From: Blastocatellia bacterium
GTDB taxonomy: Bacteria; Acidobacteriota; Blastocatellia; UBA7656; JADIYM01
DNA: 55,478 nt
Direction: 5' to 3'
Assembly (NCBI GenBank): GCA_021463145.1
Contig: JAJTWZ010000025.1
Location: forward strand, 1-55,478
The translations under genes were made by a program, and so were the position numbers. The notes under the pieces are model-generated. The model worked only from the letters and a program-made list of their open reading frames with translations, did no database searches and was not told where the DNA came from. Shown here one piece after another: positions 18,125-26,122 of the stretch. Within the stretch, counting starts at the first letter, position 1, and each line of letters opens with the position of its first letter.

Positions 18125-18361
18125 CTACGGATTGCCCAACTCCGGCTGACGCCTGGCTACGGCACGGTGCTTGCACAGAGCGCAGCCGGCGACGGACGCC
18201 GAAACGTAGGCGTCGTTGGTGAACTCTAGCGGCTGGCCGCCGGTCGGCGGGGTCAGGCGGACAACACCATTCTCGACGCCAGCGAACACAAAGCCGGCTC
18301 GCGTAAGCTGCTGAACGGTCGCACGTGCGAAGCCGCCAAGTTGTGAAAGGTCGGATTGCAT
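18125..18361 (-). CDS. Small hypothetical protein
   Basis: 78 aa with a strong TAGGAGG site seven bases before ATG 18361. The sequence ARATVQQLTRAGFVFAGVENGVVRLTPP resembles the C-terminal part of the 69-aa product of 19636-19845 (LELAAAGFRFQSATTESVVLVH), suggesting two related small proteins. The C-terminus has a Cys-x-x-Cys pair (GCALCKH). Function is unknown. Confidence 0.65.
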   Translation of the reverse strand: MQSDLSQLGGFARATVQQLTRAGFVFAGVENGVVRLTPPTGGQPLEFTNDAYVSASVAGCALCKHRAVARRQPELGNP

Positions 18362-18823
18362 CGTGAAAGCCTCCTAAATGATTGATTCGACTAGGGAGAT
18401 TGTCTCATATCCTAGAAAAGTCACCAATAACTATTTTAACTGCCCTATTTTGAATAGCTTACGGGCTTTTTGCGGCGGTCGTTTTGCGGCGTGTCGGGCT
18501 CGTTTGGTGCCTATAACATCAATCATTACAATAGGTTACAGCCACACCGACAAGTCATGCAGAATCAACATTTACGGGAATCGGTGTCGATTCGGGCAGC
18601 ATCTGGCGGCGGGCGTTCGGCGTCGATTCTGGCGCGGTCTCGTGGGGTGCGGTGGCGCGACAGGTGGCGCATTCCGGGTGCGCAGTTTCTCGCGCGCAGC
18701 AGCGCGCGGCGTGCTTCCTAAACGGTCAAAGTACCGCATTGGTCCCGCGCGAATGCGCGGGACGCCCGCTCCCTTCGGAGGGATTGAGAAGGCGCACGGG
18801 AACGCTCCCGTGCGCCTTCTCGG
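18362..18823. other. AT-richer intergenic stretch with hairpins
   Basis: About 460 bases without a supported gene. The first 150 bases are clearly AT-richer than the surroundings, plausible for a promoter of the minus-strand gene before it. Two strong stems lie near the far end: GTCCCGCGC/GCGCGGGAC at 18742-18763 and the 16-bp stem at 18786-18821. Confidence 0.5.
18786..18821 (-). terminator. 16-bp perfect stem after a minus-strand gene
   Basis: GAGAAGGCGCACGGGA (18786-18801) pairs perfectly with 18806-18821 around an ACGC loop, 2 bases past the stop of the 109-aa gene. No T-run follows on the minus strand, so it is either a weak terminator or a 3' stabilising stem. Confidence 0.55.
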
Positions 18824-19153
18824 TTAGGTCGTTGCGACCTTCTCCCAGACGCCCTCGTAGACCTGGTCGTAGTCGAACCCGAATCCGTATCCGGGAGTCG
18901 CAAGCATCAGCTTGACCTCGGCCTCTGGCAGGTGGTCGGGAAGGACCTCCTTGAGGCCGGCAATGAACAGCGGACAGAAACTGGAGCAGATGATCTCCTC
19001 CCGCTCCTCGGGTGAGAACTTCGGAATGGGGTCGCAAATGTCGCGAGAGAGGACCATGATTTCGAGGACCTGACCCGTCGCTTCGTAGGAAGCGATCTGG
19101 CCATTGCGAAGCATTGCGACGACGGCTGCGATCTGGGTGAGTCTGTCCGACAT
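18824..19153 (-). CDS. Hypothetical protein, 109 aa
   Basis: Starts at ATG 19153 after ACGGAGG. The predicted protein is mostly helical and acidic (FSPEEREEIICSSFCPLF and a Glu/Asp-rich C-terminal half). No membrane segment or known motif is recognised. The gene is preceded by a long leader hairpin in which its Shine-Dalgarno pairs with an upstream CCTCGTTGAC. Confidence 0.7.
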   Translation of the reverse strand: MSDRLTQIAAVVAMLRNGQIASYEATGQVLEIMVLSRDICDPIPKFSPEEREEIICSSFCPLFIAGLKEVLPDHLPEAEVKLMLATPGYGFGFDYDQVYEGVWEKVATT

Positions 19154-19159
19154 CTGGAA

Positions 19160-19261
19160 CCTCCGTTGACTCGTGGTGTGGCGCCTGCCGCGCGGCGGCG
19201 GGGCGCTCGCTTTGCGTGCGCTCCGGCCCGTGCGGCAGGCGGCCTCCGCGGGTCAACGAGG
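19160..19261 (-). promoter_or_regulatory. Leader hairpin covering the ribosome site of the 109-aa gene
   Basis: On the minus-strand RNA, CCTCGTTGAC (19261-19252) pairs with GTCAACGGAGG (19170-19160), which contains the Shine-Dalgarno, with one bulge. A nested perfect 9-bp stem GCCTGCCGC/GCGGCAGGC (19240-19232 with 19191-19183) holds the arms together. This would hide the ribosome site. Confidence 0.6.
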
Positions 19262-19360
19262 TGTGTCGGGCGACGCCCCGGGAAGCACGTCGGGGCGCCT
19301 TCGCAGGGCTGCCAGTGGCTGCGTCCAGGCCCGTCTCAACGGGCGCAGCTCACGCGCGCG

Positions 19361-19618
19361 TCACGCGACGCCATCCTCGGGCGTGCGGAAGCTGATTTCA
19401 ACGAAGGTGCTCGCGGGCGACACGCCTTCGACGGACGGATCGCGGGCCACGAGTACGATGCGCCCGGCTCCGAAGGCGTCGGCCCCGCACTCGCTGGCGA
19501 ACTGGCGGAAAGCGTACGCGGCGGACTCGCGGAGGAAAGTGAAGTGGTGATGGTGGTCCAGCCGGTGGTGGCCGGCCTCGGCAAGAACGGAACGGGGAAC
19601 TACCAGCGAAGTGGGCAT
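19361..19618 (-). CDS. Hypothetical protein, 85 aa
   Basis: ATG 19618 follows AGGGGA. The sequence has a His-rich patch (HHRLDHHHH, about residues 17-25) and then a compact alpha/beta-like stretch. No family recognised. It follows the 69-aa gene by 17 bases and is probably co-transcribed. Confidence 0.6.
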   Translation of the reverse strand: MPTSLVVPRSVLAEAGHHRLDHHHHFTFLRESAAYAFRQFASECGADAFGAGRIVLVARDPSVEGVSPASTFVEISFRTPEDGVA

Positions 19619-19635
19619 CGGGAAATCCCCTGGGC

Positions 19636-19845
19636 TCAGCCGAGCCTGTTTGCGAGGCGCAGCTCACCGTACTTGTCGTGGACCAGGACGACGGATTCGG
19701 TTGTTGCGGACTGGAAGCGGAAGCCCGCTGCGGCGAGCTCGAGGACGCTCATTCTTGTGAAGTCGTCGATCGTCGGCGGCGGGAGCGGAGGCTCGCCGCC
19801 AGCCGTCGGCGCGACGGGCGGAAACGGAATGATCTTGGCGCTCAC
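19636..19845 (-). CDS. Hypothetical protein, 69 aa
   Basis: GTG 19845 is preceded by AGAGGAGATC. The first 25 residues are Pro-rich (IIPFPPVAP, PPLPPP). The rest (MSVLELAAAGFRFQ...VVLVHDKYGELRLANRLG) resembles the product of 18125-18361. Function is unknown. A rho-independent terminator lies just upstream, so it probably has its own promoter. Confidence 0.65.
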   Translation of the reverse strand: MSAKIIPFPPVAPTAGGEPPLPPPTIDDFTRMSVLELAAAGFRFQSATTESVVLVHDKYGELRLANRLG

Positions 19846-19865
19846 GGTGATCTCCTCTGCGAACG

Positions 19866-19898
19866 AAAAAGGGCCTCCGGCCGACTGGCTGGAGGCCC
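19866..19898 (-). terminator. Rho-independent terminator
   Basis: On the minus strand a 12-bp stem (GGGCCTCC/GGAGGCCC plus GGCC/GGCT with one wobble, loop of 4) is followed by TTTTT. It lies 28 bases past the stop of the 77-aa gene and separates it from the 69-aa gene. Confidence 0.85.
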
Positions 19899-19926
19899 GG
19901 GGTGGACAGGGCGAGACGCTTTCGTC

Positions 19927-20160
19927 TCAGGCATCCACGCGACGTCTCCGCGTCTCGAGATAGCCCGCGATCTTGCGGCTCGAGTAACCGGTCACTTCAG
20001 GGCGAGTGCGTCGCGTGGAGCGCGGGCGCGGATTGAAGCCGTGCTCGCGCAACTCGTCGACGGCGCGCGACTCCTGGACGGCGCCGTTACGGGTGTGGAA
20101 ACGGCGAGCGTTGACGACGAGAAACGGGAGCATCGAAACGTTGCGGAGGGTGCGGGCCAT
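19927..20160 (-). CDS. Hypothetical basic protein, 77 aa
   Basis: ATG 20160 has GAGGAGG five bases upstream, which selects it over the longer open frame to 20460; that frame would run into the transposon end. The protein is Arg-rich with no recognised motif. Its promoter-proximal region is now replaced by the Tn7-like element, whose left end lies 24 bases from the start codon, so expression may have changed. Confidence 0.7.
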   Translation of the reverse strand: MARTLRNVSMLPFLVVNARRFHTRNGAVQESRAVDELREHGFNPRPRSTRRTRPEVTGYSSRKIAGYLETRRRRVDA

Positions 20161-20183
20161 GGAGTCCTCCTCGGGTCCGTGGC

Positions 20184-20252
20184 TGTGAATTCCAGAAGAC
20201 GATGCGAAATTCACAAAAGACGATGCGAAATTTCCAAAAGACGATGCGAAAC
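20184..20252. repeat. Left end of Tn7-like element: three end repeats
   Basis: Terminal TGTGAATT followed by three 21-bp tandem copies with core AAAAGACGATGCGAAAT, starting at about 20194, 20215 and 20236. They are the likely TnsB-type transposase binding sites. Confidence 0.8.
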
Positions 20253-20549
20253 GGGGCCCTTTCCGTCGGAGACAATCGGTCACGATTCGATGTGTGGCCG
20301 ATCGGCTGAAGCACGAGACGCTCCTGTGTTTGGGGCGGTGTCGCCTCAGCTCGGGAGGCGTGGCGGAGACAGACGCACTACAGCCGCAATCGCAAATTTT
20401 CGAGTGGAGCGACCCTAAGTCAACGATTTTCATCGATGGACTCGTTGACTGCATTCGCAAATGTGTTATACGGAGCTGTCTAGATATTGAGTCGGCCCGC
20501 GATAAAGCGCTAAGCCTTGGAATCTTGCACTGACTGAGGAGAAGTTACG

Positions 20550-23252
20550 ATGAGACTTGGACTGATCGGCAAAGAGTGGCGTTCGTTTCTGGTCTACCCA
20601 GTAGCCCTTCTCACCGTGTGTTCGGTGCTGAGCGTTCCGTCTTACGCTGGTCCGATCTCGACTTTGCCTATTGCAACTGCTCCGGCGGCGCTCCAAGAAG
20701 AGCCGGAACTTCCAGCGAGGGACTGGCAAGCTGAAGCATCGAATCACATCGTCGATGCGCAGGTGCTAGCAGGTACCTACTACGATCTCACGACCAGCGC
20801 CACCTGTGTCGTGACGTTCAACAATAAGGGACCGGCCGCACTCGATGTCACGCCAACTCTCTACAATCTCGCAGGTCAGATCCGAACGCTCGCGGCCGTG
20901 AGCGTGCCGGCGAACAAGGCTTCATACGTTGACATGCGAACCTGGGTGCCAGTTGGCGACACCCAATTCGAGCAAGGAAGCATCCATCTTGCATACCAAG
21001 GTGAGGATCTTAGGCTCGGTGCACAGGTTCGGATCTCCAGACAGGCCGACAGCACTGGGTTCGATGAGCAGCTCGTCGATCACACGGCAAAATTTGCGGG
21101 AACCACCCTTGAAGGCGCTTGGTGGCTTCCCACGACGACGGCAACAATGCAATTGCTCCTCTCGAACACAAGTGGATCGTCAAAGACGGCAACCGTGACG
21201 GTCGCACGAAAAGGCGCGGCAAGTGTAACGCTGCCCTTTACGCTCACAGCCCACCAAACCCGAGTCCTGGACGTCAAGCTGGACGTACTCGCTGGCGCTG
21301 CCCTCACCCAGCTCGGCGGAATCAAGGTGGTGCACACAGGACAGCCCGGAAACGTACTCGTTCGCGGAACCGTGACAAAGGGCGCAATCGGTTACTCCGC
21401 ATCGATCGACTTCATCGATCCTACGATGACCAGTTCGTCGACGCTCCATGGCGCCGGACTTCGAGTGAAGAGCATAGGCGGACAGGAACTTCATTCATAC
21501 GTCGTCGCCAGAAACCTTGGCGCAGCCGCGACGACCGTTACCGGTCGACTTCGATACACGACGACATCCGGCTCAAACAACGTCATCGAGATGAGCCCGC
21601 TCACGATAACTGGCAGCGATGTCCAGCTTATTCAACCCTTAAACACGCTTACTCCTGCTCAGAAAGAACTTGTCGCGGTCGCAGGAGTCGAGCTCGAATA
21701 CAGCACGTTACCGGGATCGGTCTATCTCTCTTGTCAAAGCGTGAGCGCGAACGGCACACATCTGTTCCGTGTGCCGATGCTTGATCCATTGGCCCAGAAG
21801 AGTAGTAGTGGAGGGTACCCGTGGCAGGTCATCGACGACTGGTCGACTGTCGTCTACATCAAGAATGTAACTGCGGTACCGCAGTACTACACGCTTCAGT
21901 TCAACTACGCTGGCGGAGTATACGCGCCAGGGCAAAGAGAGCTTGCTGCCGGCCAGACCGTCTCGATCGACATCAAGGAACTGCGAAACAGCCAAACGCC
22001 CGACGAAGCCGGGTACAAGATTCCATTGACCGCCGACAAGGGTCAAGTTCAATGGTCCATGGACGGTGACGACAATCTCGTGATCATTGGCCGGGCGGAG
22101 CAAGTCAATCCCACAATCGGCCTCAGTAGCACGTATGCGTGTCAGAATTGCTGCCCGGACAGTTTCTACTCTCTAGAGGGAGTTCCAGACCCACTTGAGG
22201 GCCCTCCTGAAGCATCTGTTCAATTAAAGGCAACCATTGCCGTCTCGAACTGTTACGGGACGATCCGAGTTCGCGTAAACGATTCATTTAACCGCTGGCT
22301 TGCGCTTCCGAACCCGTACTGGGCCAGCAACGAAAGTATCGCCAGCGTCAGTCCGACTTCCGGGCTTGTGACGCTGAATGACTACGGCAACGCCACAATA
22401 TACACCGTTGCTCGAGACCGAGAGTACCTGCCGGGGAGCGGACCGGGAGGGTGCCAGTTAATTATTAGCGAGTTCACCGAGGACACTCCAGTGAAGGTGC
22501 ATAGCGTGAGTGTCACGGTGTCGACCAGCACTGTGCGGCCGACCGCCGAAGGCGAGGTCAACAATACCGTCGTAGTGACCGTCCAGGCCACGCCCGCTGT
22601 ACCGGGTGAGTCCGTAAAGATGAAATCACGATTGGCGCTACTGCCTCTTGGTCACAATCACGGAGGAACACCCGCTACCGGAACCTTTGCCAACACAACG
22701 GGGATCACAAATGCTTCCGGCCAATTTCAGACTACATTTACCGCTCCCGTGTTTGCGTTGCTTGTACTGTCACTTGAAGGATCCATCGGGAAAGTAAGCG
22801 GAGGGTCCATTGTGTCAGTTGGGAACTTCGCTCTCGTGGAGCTTCCCTACAATGAACCGTGGTACAGAAAGGTTGGTGATGACGAATGGCACCCGGAAAA
22901 CCACTGGGGGTCGCCGACGTGCGTGGCCGGCCTGCAGGAGTTGGCGCGCTACTATAACGAATTCTGGTATGGGTTTGGCTATCCACCCCCGAACCCCGAG
23001 TACCACAACGTACTCTCGTTTAACGACATTAGTCTTGTAGGAGGAGGCAAGTTCGACACGGCCAATAGGGCTTTTGTCGATGGTGGCGATCATATTGAAC
23101 ATAGACTCGGCCGCGAATGCGACGTGCGCAACATCAACATCGACGCGGATCGGCACACGACCGTAATCGCGTTATTTGAGTTTGCGGGGATCGTGAGTTA
23201 CATCAATCACACCGGGGCAAAGCCCCATTGGCATGTGAGGTTTCCTCAATGA
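20550..23252 (+). CDS. Secreted protein with C-terminal M15-like peptidase domain (transposon cargo)
   Basis: 900 aa, GAGGAGA upstream of ATG 20550. Signal peptide at about residues 1-33. Residues about 60-560 are beta-rich repeats of unknown type. About 560-660 is Big-like (WASNESIASVSPTSGLV), then an Ig-like stretch to about 770. The last 60 residues carry H851-x-x-G-x3-D858 and H893-x-H895, the zinc-binding pattern of M15/M74 murein peptidases. A large exported peptidoglycan or D-Ala-D-Ala peptidase is likely. Base composition is lower in GC than the plasmid genes around the transposon. It overlaps the next gene by ATGA. Confidence 0.8.
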   Translation: MRLGLIGKEWRSFLVYPVALLTVCSVLSVPSYAGPISTLPIATAPAALQEEPELPARDWQAEASNHIVDAQVLAGTYYDLTTSATCVVTFNNKGPAALDVTPTLYNLAGQIRTLAAVSVPANKASYVDMRTWVPVGDTQFEQGSIHLAYQGEDLRLGAQVRISRQADSTGFDEQLVDHTAKFAGTTLEGAWWLPTTTATMQLLLSNTSGSSKTATVTVARKGAASVTLPFTLTAHQTRVLDVKLDVLAGAALTQLGGIKVVHTGQPGNVLVRGTVTKGAIGYSASIDFIDPTMTSSSTLHGAGLRVKSIGGQELHSYVVARNLGAAATTVTGRLRYTTTSGSNNVIEMSPLTITGSDVQLIQPLNTLTPAQKELVAVAGVELEYSTLPGSVYLSCQSVSANGTHLFRVPMLDPLAQKSSSGGYPWQVIDDWSTVVYIKNVTAVPQYYTLQFNYAGGVYAPGQRELAAGQTVSIDIKELRNSQTPDEAGYKIPLTADKGQVQWSMDGDDNLVIIGRAEQVNPTIGLSSTYACQNCCPDSFYSLEGVPDPLEGPPEASVQLKATIAVSNCYGTIRVRVNDSFNRWLALPNPYWASNESIASVSPTSGLVTLNDYGNATIYTVARDREYLPGSGPGGCQLIISEFTEDTPVKVHSVSVTVSTSTVRPTAEGEVNNTVVVTVQATPAVPGESVKMKSRLALLPLGHNHGGTPATGTFANTTGITNASGQFQTTFTAPVFALLVLSLEGSIGKVSGGSIVSVGNFALVELPYNEPWYRKVGDDEWHPENHWGSPTCVAGLQELARYYNEFWYGFGYPPPNPEYHNVLSFNDISLVGGGKFDTANRAFVDGGDHIEHRLGRECDVRNINIDADRHTTVIALFEFAGIVSYINHTGAKPHWHVRFPQ

Positions 23253-24202
23253 CAAAGGCACTCGCATCGATCGTTTTGGCGTCGGTCGTGTCGGGGTCCG
23301 GAAACATGGCGTCGCCCCAAGTGACTATGCCTGCGCCCGAGCGAAAACCCCTTATTAGCGGACAAGTGCGGTTGGTGTCACCGCTCTCGTATACATTGCG
23401 ACAGTTACCTCCCGATCCCGTAACTGGTGACGTAGCTACATATGACTTCAAACCGACGGTGACCACCGTGGACGAACGGGCGGGCATTTATGACCTGTCG
23501 TGGATCGGATACGATCAACGTGTCAAATCGGTGCGATATCAGGCTCGAGATCGCCTCTCAGTTGTCGTTGAGGCGATAGTCTCTCGGACGTCAACCGATA
23601 TGATTGACTACAAATACGTGGTTAAGAGCCAGCTATCGAGCGCGCAGCGACTAACTGTATTCACCGTACAAAGCCTGTCGCCGACGGCAGTTGGCGATAA
23701 GCAGGAAGGTCTCGTCGTGGCCTGGATGGGGCAATATCTTAGAGAGTTTAGTAGCGGCAAGTGGCTTGCGTTCGCTGTCATTTCCGATGCGCCGTTGCAA
23801 GTGGAGCCTGGGATGAGTAGGGACTTTCACGTCCGGGCGACGGCGCTGCCCGGGCTTGTTGGCTGTCGGGTAGCTGGAGGGTCAGCGGGAATGGACGGTC
23901 CTGACGAGGAAGTCCCGGAAGTACTTATGAATCTTTTGCCTGGCCATGGAGTATGGCCGTTAGGAAAGACACTGGGACCGGATGACAGTATCTCCAAGAT
24001 GTCAAGTCAACAGAGAAGAACGTATTGGATGGAGCGACTTGGCGAGCTCGAGGAACTTGGGTGGATGTCGCCGAGTTCGCGCAGTTGGTTCGGGCGGAAT
24101 CTCGAGAAGAGCTCGAAGGCGGCACTAGTGGCCGAGACTCTCAGGTGTCGAGGTCGTGGGGAAGTGACATCGGAAATAGTAAGCATTGTGGAGTCGCTCT
24201 GA
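23249..24202 (+). CDS. Secreted hypothetical protein, partner of the peptidase
   Basis: 317 aa from ATG 23249, whose first bases overlap the stop of the peptidase gene (ATGA); an upstream in-frame ATG at 23228 lies inside that gene and is less likely. The N-terminus (residues 1-22) looks like a signal peptide. The middle is beta-rich; the C-terminal ~80 residues are helical and include an ERLGELEELGWM segment. No family recognised. Coupled translation suggests it works with the peptidase, for instance as inhibitor, immunity or chaperone, but that is inference. Confidence 0.7.
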   Translation: MTKALASIVLASVVSGSGNMASPQVTMPAPERKPLISGQVRLVSPLSYTLRQLPPDPVTGDVATYDFKPTVTTVDERAGIYDLSWIGYDQRVKSVRYQARDRLSVVVEAIVSRTSTDMIDYKYVVKSQLSSAQRLTVFTVQSLSPTAVGDKQEGLVVAWMGQYLREFSSGKWLAFAVISDAPLQVEPGMSRDFHVRATALPGLVGCRVAGGSAGMDGPDEEVPEVLMNLLPGHGVWPLGKTLGPDDSISKMSSQQRRTYWMERLGELEELGWMSPSSRSWFGRNLEKSSKAALVAETLRCRGRGEVTSEIVSIVESL

Positions 24203-24218
24203 CACTTCGGCTCTGTTG

Positions 24219-24766
24219 CTATCTGACGGGGACCATCTCCCTCGGCGCACTGACAAGCGATCGGTTGAAAGTGACTCCGGCATCGATTCTAACTTCCCGC
24301 GTTCGTCTCCTGGCCACAGCCAGCGAGCTATTGCCGAGTAGAAAGCGGGCGTTTTGGCGGTAACGTGTCCGGATCTCGCACTCCGTGAGAATCCGAGTTC
24401 GCAAGCCGGCTCCCGCGCGTACGCCCATCCGGCTCGAAGCTTCGGTTTGAGCCTTGGCCAGTCGGCAAAGAGGTCAGCCCGGTATTACACTTCGGCGAGC
24501 TCGATGCGCTTCGGCCGTCAGAGCACAAGACTGCCTCGACACGCCACCAGAAGGTCAGGAGCATAGGAACGCGGCGATCCGTCGGTAGCCGTGTAGCCGA
24601 TGGAGACGGGCTACTCCTCATATCCGAGCAACTGGGCGTCGACCTTGCCAAGAGTCACAAGGTCGCGTTCGAGCGTCGATTCGAATTCGGCGGCTCGACA
24701 CAGATTGGCGCTGGCGATGCGGCCGGTGACGCTGCGATGGCTTTTCGGGATCGAGCGTGTAGGCAT
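24219..24766 (-). pseudogene. tnsA: tnsA pseudogene (Tn7-type endonuclease)
   Basis: Reading from ATG 24766 gives a clear TnsA N-terminus: RSIPKSHRSVTGRIAS then FESTLERD. The frame continues through in-frame stops at 24611-24613 (TAG), about 24518-24520 (TGA) and 24485-24487 (TAA) while keeping YAPDLLV and ELAEV. The lysine expected after ELAEV is the TAA. A one-base deletion near 24386 then moves the conserved C-terminus (LTECEIRTRYRQNARFLLG) to another frame. TnsA cuts the 5' ends of Tn7-like elements. Position and orientation, starting next to the right end and reading inward, match intact Tn7 elements. Confidence 0.85.
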
Positions 24767-24780
24767 CCCGGGCCAAGAAC

Positions 24781-24913
24781 GTAGCACCGACTCCTGTGAA
24801 ACCCTAACTTATTCGCATCGTTTTCTGTGAGATGTCGCACCGACTTCTGTGAAACGAGGGCCCAGAACGGGCCAAATCGGCCCTCGATTTCGCATCCTCT
24901 TCTGGAATTCACA
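24781..24913. repeat. Right end of Tn7-like element: four end repeats
   Basis: Repeats in inverted orientation to the left end at 24781-24800 (GTAGCACCGACTCCTGTGAA), 24811-24830 (TTCGCATCGTTTTCTGTGA core), 24834-24853 (GTCGCACCGACTTCTGTGAA) and the terminal one at 24888-24913 ending GGAATTCACA. The uneven spacing of right-end and left-end sites is as in Tn7 elements. Confidence 0.8.
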
Positions 24914-24925
24914 GTGGCGGACCCG

Positions 24926-24960
24926 GAAAAAGGACCGGAACCCCCGTGAGAGGGCTCCGG
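24926..24960 (-). terminator. Rho-independent terminator
   Basis: On the minus strand the stem CCGGAGCCC / GGGGTTCCGG (24960-24935, one wobble) is followed by TCCTTTTT. It lies 15 bases past the stop of the 175-aa gene, just outside the transposon. Confidence 0.8.
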
Positions 24961-24975
24961 TCGGGACGAAGAGCC

Positions 24976-25503
24976 TTACGCCTCGATGGGCGTGCGGCCG
25001 GGAAGGGCGACGAGGCCTTCGATTTCGCTTCTGTCCCAGTGCCACTTGGGCACCGAAACACGGACCGTGCCGTCGGAGCTGCGCGCGATCTCAACGCGGT
25101 CACGGGCGAACCAGAGGGCGAAGCCCTTGTCGTCGGGATCGGCGGCGCCGAGTTCGGTTGTGACCTTGATGCCGAGCCGGTCTCGCCAGTAGATGAGCCC
25201 GGCGGCCTGGGTGACGATGTCGCGCGTCTCGCCGATGGGTCCCATCGTCGCCGTCATCGCCTCGTCGCGCGTCTCGGGAGCGAACGATCCCCGGTCGAGC
25301 TGCCGGCGCTCCGCGCGCGGTTCGAGAGAGAAGCGCAGCGCGTTTTCCCGGATCTCGTTCTTGGAGTACCGCGTGCGGGGATCGTCGATCTCGTAGTCGC
25401 GATCCTGCTTCCGAATCGCGTCCATCTGCATCGCCCTCGGGGCGTCGCTTTCGCGCTCGCGCCTGAGCCTTGCGATCTCGTCGTAGATCTCTTCTCGCGT
25501 CAT
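24976..25503 (-). CDS. Hypothetical protein, 175 aa
   Basis: ATG 25503 has AAAGGAGATC at good distance; an in-frame ATG at 25539 has no ribosome site and lies in the leader hairpin. The first half is very charged and helical (REEIYDEIARLRRERE); the second half is mixed alpha/beta (GIKVTTELGAADPDDKGFAL, then VRVSVPKWHWDRSE). No family recognised. Its ribosome site is the 3' arm of a long perfect hairpin. Confidence 0.75.
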   Translation of the reverse strand: MTREEIYDEIARLRRERESDAPRAMQMDAIRKQDRDYEIDDPRTRYSKNEIRENALRFSLEPRAERRQLDRGSFAPETRDEAMTATMGPIGETRDIVTQAAGLIYWRDRLGIKVTTELGAADPDDKGFALWFARDRVEIARSSDGTVRVSVPKWHWDRSEIEGLVALPGRTPIEA

Positions 25504-25579
25504 TGTCCCGATCTCCTTTGACTGTGAAGTGGCGGTCACGAAGTAGCCGCCACGGAGCAGTCAAAGGAGATCGGGGACA
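25504..25579 (-). promoter_or_regulatory. Long leader hairpin sequestering the ribosome site
   Basis: On the minus-strand RNA, CCCGATCTCCTTTGACTG (5' arm, within 25579-25558) pairs perfectly with CAGTCAAAGGAGATCGGG (3' arm, within 25524-25504). An inner 6-bp stem GTGGCG/CGCCAC lies between. The 3' arm contains the whole Shine-Dalgarno and ends at the start codon. The fold starts 9 bases past the stop of the upstream regulator gene. Confidence 0.75.
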
Positions 25580-25588
25580 GAGACCGAG

Positions 25589-26122
25589 TTAACGAGTGGG
25601 ATCGTCGGATCTGGGTGAGCTTTTGCGGGGACCAGTGGGCCTGAAGAGTCGTGTTGGAGGCTCGACGCCTTCGGGACGAAGGATCGACCGCAATTTTCGA
25701 CGTTTTACGGGTCCCGGGGCTTCGAGCAGGGTTTCGAGATCGGGAGCCGCGATCTGCCTCGGATCGACTCCCCTGCGGGCCAGTTCGACAGTGCGGGCAA
25801 TGACGTCGAGTTCGCCCTGCGTGGGAACCCTTCGACCGCGCTCCCAGTCAACCACGGTCCAGTACTTCACCCCGATCGTTCGGGCCAGCTCCGCTTGCGT
25901 CCAGCGCGGCTCTCCGAGAATCGCACCGAGTTCGTGTCGTGCCTCGATGACGTAGGCGCTCGCGCCGGTCGGAACCGGGCTTGGGGATTGTCTCCGGGCC
26001 TTCCTCGACTTCGGCTCCGTTGGAAGTATCGGCGGCTTGGCCGAGGCTGGCTTGACGGCGCTTCTGCCTGACGGCCGGCGCGCGGCGCGGATGCGGCGGG
26101 TGGGCTTCGACAGAAACGACAT
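25589..26122 (-). CDS. Cro/C1-type (XRE) transcriptional regulator
   Basis: 177 aa. The basic, Pro/Arg-rich first 55 residues are followed by a helix-turn-helix at about 60-115 (LGAILGEPRWTQAELARTIGVKYWTVVDWERGRRVPTQGELDVIARTV broken into its helices). The C-terminus is basic and disordered. The start overlaps the stop of the coiled-coil gene by one base (TGATG). Likely a plasmid regulator of this gene series. Candidate operators include the large palindrome at 31069-31103, but no link can be shown. Confidence 0.85.
   Translation of the reverse strand: MSFLSKPTRRIRAARRPSGRSAVKPASAKPPILPTEPKSRKARRQSPSPVPTGASAYVIEARHELGAILGEPRWTQAELARTIGVKYWTVVDWERGRRVPTQGELDVIARTVELARRGVDPRQIAAPDLETLLEAPGPVKRRKLRSILRPEGVEPPTRLFRPTGPRKSSPRSDDPTR

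Larger units (their letters stand above)
20179..24918. mobile_element. Degenerate Tn7-like transposon with 5-bp target duplication
   Basis: The element spans 20184-24913 (4,730 bp) and is flanked by GTGGC at 20179-20183 and 24914-24918. The ends start TGTGAATTCCAGAAGA and match in inverted orientation over 27 of 28 bases. Three repeats of about 21 bp lie at the left end and four at the right. TGT/ACA termini, 5-bp duplication, several end-binding repeats and a tnsA remnant reading inward from the right end are all Tn7-family features. TnsB, TnsC and TniQ genes are absent. The cargo is two secreted-protein genes, so the element cannot move without helper proteins. Confidence 0.88.

Noticed and set aside
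20184-20252. CRISPR-like repeats
   Set aside because: The three 21-bp units are contiguous with no spacers and match the opposite end of the transposon, so they are transposase sites.
20257-20549. Remnant of tnsB, tnsC or tniQ between the left end and the cargo
   Set aside because: The only open frame (79 aa from 20294) shows no transposition-protein motif; left unassigned.
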